Origin: an uncultured Collinsella sp.
Lineage (GTDB): Bacteria; Actinomycetota; Coriobacteriia; Coriobacteriales; Coriobacteriaceae
Direction of reading: 5' to 3'
DNA: 8,478 bases
NCBI GenBank assembly: GCA_900764025.1
Contig: CAAFMM010000281.1
Span: 1 to 8,478 of the forward strand
Part shown: one piece after another, positions 5,064 through 8,478 of the stretch
How the letters are laid out: every line of letters starts with the position of its first letter
Numbering within the stretch: the stretch's first letter is position 1
The notes under the pieces: generated by a model
The model's input: only the letters and a program-made list of their open reading frames with translations
Told to the model about the DNA's origin: nothing
Databases searched by the model: none
Translations under genes and position numbers: made by a program

Positions 5064-6573
5064 GGTAGTCCCTTCGTACACGCGGTCCCTGGTCGTCGGT
5101 GCGCAGACGCGCCGACGGGTCCGAGTTCAAATCGATTCGATTATATCCGCCGCCCGCGTTGCGAGGGCTGGGGCGCTGCGGACGGCCTTGCGGAGCCGTT
5201 CGCGAGCGTGGACGAGCTGCCGGCTCGGATGCAGAACCATCCAGAACGGTAAAGCCGCTACGCGAAGGTCGTTCACCGCGCACATGGGCTACGCCGGCGG
5301 TGCTCTCGTCCATAACGGCAAAGCTCTCACGACGACGGTCATACTCATCGCGGCGGGCGCTCTCGTACGAAACGCGCAGGATCAACCCGGCAAGCATAAG
5401 CGACACAATAATCGATGAACCGCCGTAGCTAATAAACGGCAACGGTTTGCCCGTCATGGGAAAAACGTTGAGGATGCCCAGCGCGTTAATCAAAAACTGC
5501 ACTGCGAGAATGACCGCGGAGCCAGACGCCATGAGCGCGCCCCGACGATCGGTCGCCTGCTCGGCAATGCGAAACGCCGAGTAGATCAGCATCGCAAACA
5601 CCAAGAAGAACAGCACGGTTCCGACAAAACCGACTTCCTCGCCAATGATGGCCAAGATGTAGTCGTTGTGTGCCTCGGGCAGATACGAGTACTTCATGGT
5701 TGAGTTGCCGATGCCACGGCCGAACAGACCGCCCGAGGCAAAGGCCATGATGGCAAGCGTGGCCTGATAGCCGTCACCATACTCGTCGGCCCAAGGGTTC
5801 AAGGCAACCTGAATACGCACCATACGGTATGGCTCTGCGACAAGCGCAATCACGATCACGAGAATGCCGAAGATTAGCACGCCGATGATAAATCTGGGGT
5901 CGAGACCCGCAAACAACGCCATGCACATGAGGGTCAACAGGATAATCAGGACGGTACCGAAATCGGGCTGGATAAAGATCAGAAAGAGCGAAATGCCCAG
6001 GTAGATGCCCATCTTGCGAAGGAATTCGTTGATGTTGCCACCGGGCGAAAAGAAGCGATCAAGCATGATGGCCGAATACGCAATGGCAAATGGCTTTAAA
6101 AACTCGGAAGGCTGGAACTGAATACCGGCGATGTTGAGCCAGCGCGTGGCGCCACGGCTGCCGCTGCCCACCAAGAACACCAGAAGCAGTAGCCCTATCA
6201 TGCCGATAAGGATGATCCTGAGCATATCCTCCCCAAACCAGCTGTCCGGCAAAACGCGCACGATGGCAATCAGCGCCAGAACACCGACCACGGCAAACGC
6301 GGCCTGTCGACCCAGAAAAAACGTCGCCGAGCCATTCTCGTGCAGCGCCTCGACCGAAGACGCCGAGTACACCATCAGCAGGCCAAAGCATACCAAGGTA
6401 AACAAGCAGGCCATGAATATCAAACGGGGGCGCATGATACGGGCGGGAACGCCGGCAATATAGCGTTCGCTAAACGACTGCCCACCGCGGCTGGAACGCG
6501 GTGTGATGCGACGTGAGGAAGCACGGTCCGAGTCGGGCCTCCTCATACCTTGTCGGGGGCTCTCCTCTCTCAC
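5053..6573 (-). CDS. ftsW: Lipid II polymerase / peptidoglycan glycosyltransferase FtsW
   Basis: FtsW is the SEDS-family membrane glycosyltransferase that polymerises lipid II at the septum with a class B penicillin-binding protein. The 506-residue protein has an Arg-rich cytoplasmic start (about 1-48), a multi-pass core from about 50 to 402, and a soluble C-terminal tail of about 100 residues. SEDS signatures are GATRWL and QFQPSEFLK at 141-160, QPDFGT at 202-207, GRGIGNS at 285-291, PEAHNDYILAIIGEE at 299-313 with Asp304 at the expected catalytic position, and GKPLPFISYGGSS at 375-387. Location between murD and murG argues for FtsW rather than the elongation paralogue RodA or the sporulation paralogue SpoVE. 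The start is GTG at 6573, eight bases after the murD stop, with AGGGG five bases upstream; an ATG at 6546 would shorten it by nine residues but lacks a well-spaced site. The N and C tails use Arg and contain no Lys. The stop is TAA. Confidence 0.95.
   Translation of the reverse strand: MREESPRQGMRRPDSDRASSRRITPRSSRGGQSFSERYIAGVPARIMRPRLIFMACLFTLVCFGLLMVYSASSVEALHENGSATFFLGRQAAFAVVGVLALIAIVRVLPDSWFGEDMLRIILIGMIGLLLLVFLVGSGSRGATRWLNIAGIQFQPSEFLKPFAIAYSAIMLDRFFSPGGNINEFLRKMGIYLGISLFLIFIQPDFGTVLIILLTLMCMALFAGLDPRFIIGVLIFGILVIVIALVAEPYRMVRIQVALNPWADEYGDGYQATLAIMAFASGGLFGRGIGNSTMKYSYLPEAHNDYILAIIGEEVGFVGTVLFFLVFAMLIYSAFRIAEQATDRRGALMASGSAVILAVQFLINALGILNVFPMTGKPLPFISYGGSSIIVSLMLAGLILRVSYESARRDEYDRRRESFAVMDESTAGVAHVRGERPSRSGFTVLDGSASEPAARPRSRTAPQGRPQRPSPRNAGGGYNRIDLNSDPSARLRTDDQGPRVRRDYHDR
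5069..5074 (-). promoter_or_regulatory. Ribosome binding site deciding the murG start
   Basis: On the minus strand AAGGGA lies five bases before the ATG at 5063. It is inside the last ftsW codons and inside the possible extension from the GTG at 5081, and so selects the ATG at 5063. Confidence 0.6.
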
Positions 6574-6578
6574 CGCAA

Positions 6579-6583
6579 CCCCT
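6579..6583 (-). promoter_or_regulatory. Ribosome binding site of ftsW overlapping the murD stop
   Basis: On the minus strand AGGGG is five bases before the GTG at 6573 and shares bases with the murD TAG stop. It supports the GTG start and suggests that ribosomes ending on murD re-initiate on ftsW. Confidence 0.45.
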
Positions 6584-7988
6584 ATTCCATTTGTGATTTC
6601 GCTGCAGCGGCAAGCTGGGCCACGTAGTCCTTAAACACGCGGCCGCGCTCCTCATAGCCCGAGAACTCATCGAACGAAGAGCAGGCAGGAGAAAGTAAGA
6701 TCACGTCACCACGGCTCGACAGCGAACGGGCGACGTCCACGGCGTCGCGTAGGTCATCCGCCTGGGCGATATCCACATCGCCATCGACATCGGCCTCGTC
6801 CATAGCGGCGGTGAAGCGCTCGCGCGCATCGCCAAAGCAGACGACCGAGCGCACGTTGTCCATAACGACGCGCGCGAAGTCCGTGAGCGGCGTGCCCTTA
6901 TCGTGGCCGCCGAGCAGCAAGATCACGTCGTCATCGGGAAATGCCGTCAGCGCCTTCTCGACCGCATCGGTGTTGGTCGCCTTGGAATCGTTGACGTAGC
7001 GCACGCCGTCAATCTCGCCACACGGCTCCACGCGGTGCTCGAGCGGCTGGAACGAGGCAAGACCGCGGCAGACACCATCGACATCGGCACCGACCGCCAA
7101 GGCAGCCGTGGCAGCGCACAGGGCATTGATAACATTGTGATGGCCCGAGATCTTGAGCTCGGATGTAGCGATGAGCGGGGTCTCGACGCCTTTCAGACGC
7201 ACGATCATCTTGCCATCGCGCACAAAGGCGGCATCCTCGCCCTCAGGCTCGTCAAAGGCAACCTTGCAGATGCGACGACCCGGCGTGTAGATGTACTCAT
7301 CGAACTCGTGAATGCCGGCGTCTTCGACGTCGACAACCACCAGATCGTCATCGACCATATTGTCAAACAGTTTGACCTTGGCAAGCGCATAGTTCTTATG
7401 GCTCTTATGCCAGCCCAAGTGGTCGGGAGTGATGTTGAGCAGAACCGCCACGCGGGGGTGGAGCTCGGTGGTCGTAGCAATCTGATAGCTCGAGAGCTCA
7501 GCCACAAACCACTCGTTGTGGGCTCGGCAGTCAATCTCGTTGACCGGCGGCTCGCCGATGTTGCCGACAGCAACGCTGGCCTCGCCGGCAGCCTTAAGCA
7601 GATAATCAGTCAGCGACGTGGTGGTCGTCTTGCCGTTGGTGCCCGTGATGGCAATCCAGTTATCGGGCGACAGGCGATAGGCAAACTCGGGCTCACCCAT
7701 AATCTGGGCGGCATGCTCGCGCCCGGCCTTAAAGAAGCCCGAGAACTCCGAGATGCCCGGGCACGTCACGCATACGTCATAGGCGCCCTCGACCTGTTCG
7801 GTCCCATAGACAAACGACGCACCAGCAGCCTCGAGCGCACGCGTGGCGTCATTGGGCTCAGAGGTGCCGCCGCCATACACGGTAACGGCGCTTACGCGCT
7901 CGGGATGTGCCAGCGCCCAGCGGGCGACATCGAGACCGGATTTGCCCTGACCCAAAACGAGCAGGCTAAAGACATCAGCAAGAGGCAT
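6582..7988 (-). CDS. murD: UDP-N-acetylmuramoyl-L-alanine--D-glutamate ligase MurD
   Basis: MurD is the cytoplasmic Mur ligase that adds D-glutamate to UDP-MurNAc-L-Ala with ATP. In its 468 residues the N-terminal Rossmann-like domain opens with LVLGQGKSG at 10-18. The central ATPase domain has the P-loop GTNGKTTTT at 116-124, ELSSYQ at 164-169 (the MurD pattern) and NITPDHLGWH at 185-194. The C-terminal domain shows HNVINALCA at 284-292, LEHRVE at 316-321, VNDSKATNTDA at 332-342, LLGGHDKGT at 358-366 and LLSPACSSFDEF at 431-442. NDSKATN and SPACSSFDEF are characteristic of MurD among the Mur ligases. All expected motifs are intact and length is normal. The ATG at 7988 is nine bases after the mraY stop; its ribosome site is poor, so coupling to mraY is likely. 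The stop TAG is eight bases before ftsW. Confidence 0.97.
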   Translation of the reverse strand: MPLADVFSLLVLGQGKSGLDVARWALAHPERVSAVTVYGGGTSEPNDATRALEAAGASFVYGTEQVEGAYDVCVTCPGISEFSGFFKAGREHAAQIMGEPEFAYRLSPDNWIAITGTNGKTTTTSLTDYLLKAAGEASVAVGNIGEPPVNEIDCRAHNEWFVAELSSYQIATTTELHPRVAVLLNITPDHLGWHKSHKNYALAKVKLFDNMVDDDLVVVDVEDAGIHEFDEYIYTPGRRICKVAFDEPEGEDAAFVRDGKMIVRLKGVETPLIATSELKISGHHNVINALCAATAALAVGADVDGVCRGLASFQPLEHRVEPCGEIDGVRYVNDSKATNTDAVEKALTAFPDDDVILLLGGHDKGTPLTDFARVVMDNVRSVVCFGDARERFTAAMDEADVDGDVDIAQADDLRDAVDVARSLSSRGDVILLSPACSSFDEFSGYEERGRVFKDYVAQLAAAAKSQME

Positions 7989-7997
7989 GAAAGACCA

Positions 7998-8478
7998 CTA
8001 TCCCAACTGGAAGAACAGGGCAAGGCCAACGGCACCAAAGGCCGCAGCGATAATCCAAAAACGGATGACGACCTTGGTCTCGGCCCAGCCCTTCTTTTCG
8101 AAATGATGATGGATGGGCGCCATAAGGAAGACGCGCTTGTGCGTAAAGTGAAAGTAGACAACCTGAATCATGACCGACAGGGTCTCAACGATAAACAGGC
8201 CGCCGATGATGAGGGAGACGACCTCGGTGTTGGTCATGATGGACGTGCAGGCAAACGCGGCGCCCAGGGCAAGCGAGCCGGTATCGCCCATAAAGATGCT
8301 CGCCGGATAGCAGTTGAACCACAGAAAGCCCAAGCAGGCACCGGCACACGCGGTGCAGAAGATGGACAGGTTCACGTCTCCGTGCAAAAACGCCATGGCA
8401 GCCATGGCGAGCATGGCAATCATGGAGGTGCCGCCGGCAAGACCGTCAAGGCCATCGGTCAGGTTCACGGCATTAGAA
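7998..8478 (-). CDS. mraY: Phospho-N-acetylmuramoyl-pentapeptide transferase MraY, C-terminal part (5' end outside window)
   Basis: MraY is the polytopic membrane enzyme that transfers phospho-MurNAc-pentapeptide from UDP to undecaprenyl phosphate, giving lipid I. About 160 codons, roughly the C-terminal half of the usual 320-360 residues, are present. The frame continues unbroken to the right edge, where it reads [16 protein letters not shown], the conserved MraY loop, so the GTG at 8468 is an internal Val codon and not the start. Further on come [11 protein letters not shown] with the conserved Asp of the active site, and the histidine motif [12 protein letters not shown] facing the cytoplasm. 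About four to five membrane segments can be counted, the last ending at the C-terminus FQLG. The HHH motif and the position before murD separate it from the related GlcNAc-1-phosphate transferases (WecA/TagO). The stop is TAG. Confidence 0.97.
   Translation of the reverse strand, partial: SNAVNLTDGLDGLAGGTSMIAMLAMAAMAFLHGDVNLSIFCTACAGACLGFLWFNCYPASIFMGDTGSLALGAAFACTSIMTNTEVVSLIIGGLFIVETLSVMIQVVYFHFTHKRVFLMAPIHHHFEKKGWAETKVVIRFWIIAAAFGAVGLALFFQLG

Noticed and set aside
7998..8468. GTG at 8468 as a start of a 156-residue protein
   Set aside because: The frame continues in MraY sequence (SNAV before NLTDG) to the window edge, so this is an internal valine of a partial mraY.
1..8478. Undescribed defence, mobile or biosynthetic system
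   Set aside because: All long coding frames are recognised dcw genes with intact motifs, tightly packed, and no foreign or unexplained gene is present.

Overview
This window is a stretch of a bacterial dcw (division and cell wall) cluster. Every gene reads on the minus strand, so transcription runs from the right end of the window to the left. In transcription order it holds mraY (5' end cut off by the right edge), murD, ftsW, murG, murC, murB, ftsQ/divIB and the first 34 codons of ftsZ (cut off by the left edge). Nearly every base is coding. The only sizeable gaps are 199 bases in front of ftsZ (103-301) and 97 bases between murG and murC (3851-3947).

The host looks like a GC-rich, single-membrane bacterium of the Actinomycetota, most likely class Coriobacteriia (Collinsella-like). 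The reasons are the GC-rich codon choice, the order murG-murC-murB-ftsQ-ftsZ, the absence of ftsA between ftsQ and ftsZ, and an FtsQ with a long basic cytoplasmic tail. This assignment comes from gene order and remembered family features, not from a search.

The genes form one pathway. MurB (second half of UDP-MurNAc synthesis), MurC (adds L-Ala) and MurD (adds D-Glu) act in the cytoplasm. MraY moves the finished muropeptide onto undecaprenyl phosphate and MurG adds GlcNAc to give lipid II. FtsW polymerises lipid II at the septum, FtsQ is part of the septal complex that controls this step, and FtsZ is the tubulin-like ring that places it. Genes are packed tightly: mraY/murD 9-base gap, murD/ftsW 8-base gap, ftsW/murG 11-base overlap, murC/murB 5-base gap, murB/ftsQ 44-base overlap. 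This indicates a single operon with coupled translation. The leader of ftsZ is AT-rich, contains several small dyads and a direct repeat, and is the likeliest place for a separate ftsZ promoter.

No mobile element, RNA gene, CRISPR array or phage gene is visible. I found no undescribed system. The points worth a second look are the ftsZ leader, the long basic disordered tails on FtsQ and FtsW in a cluster without ftsA, and the stop codon choice (five TAG, two TAA, no TGA).
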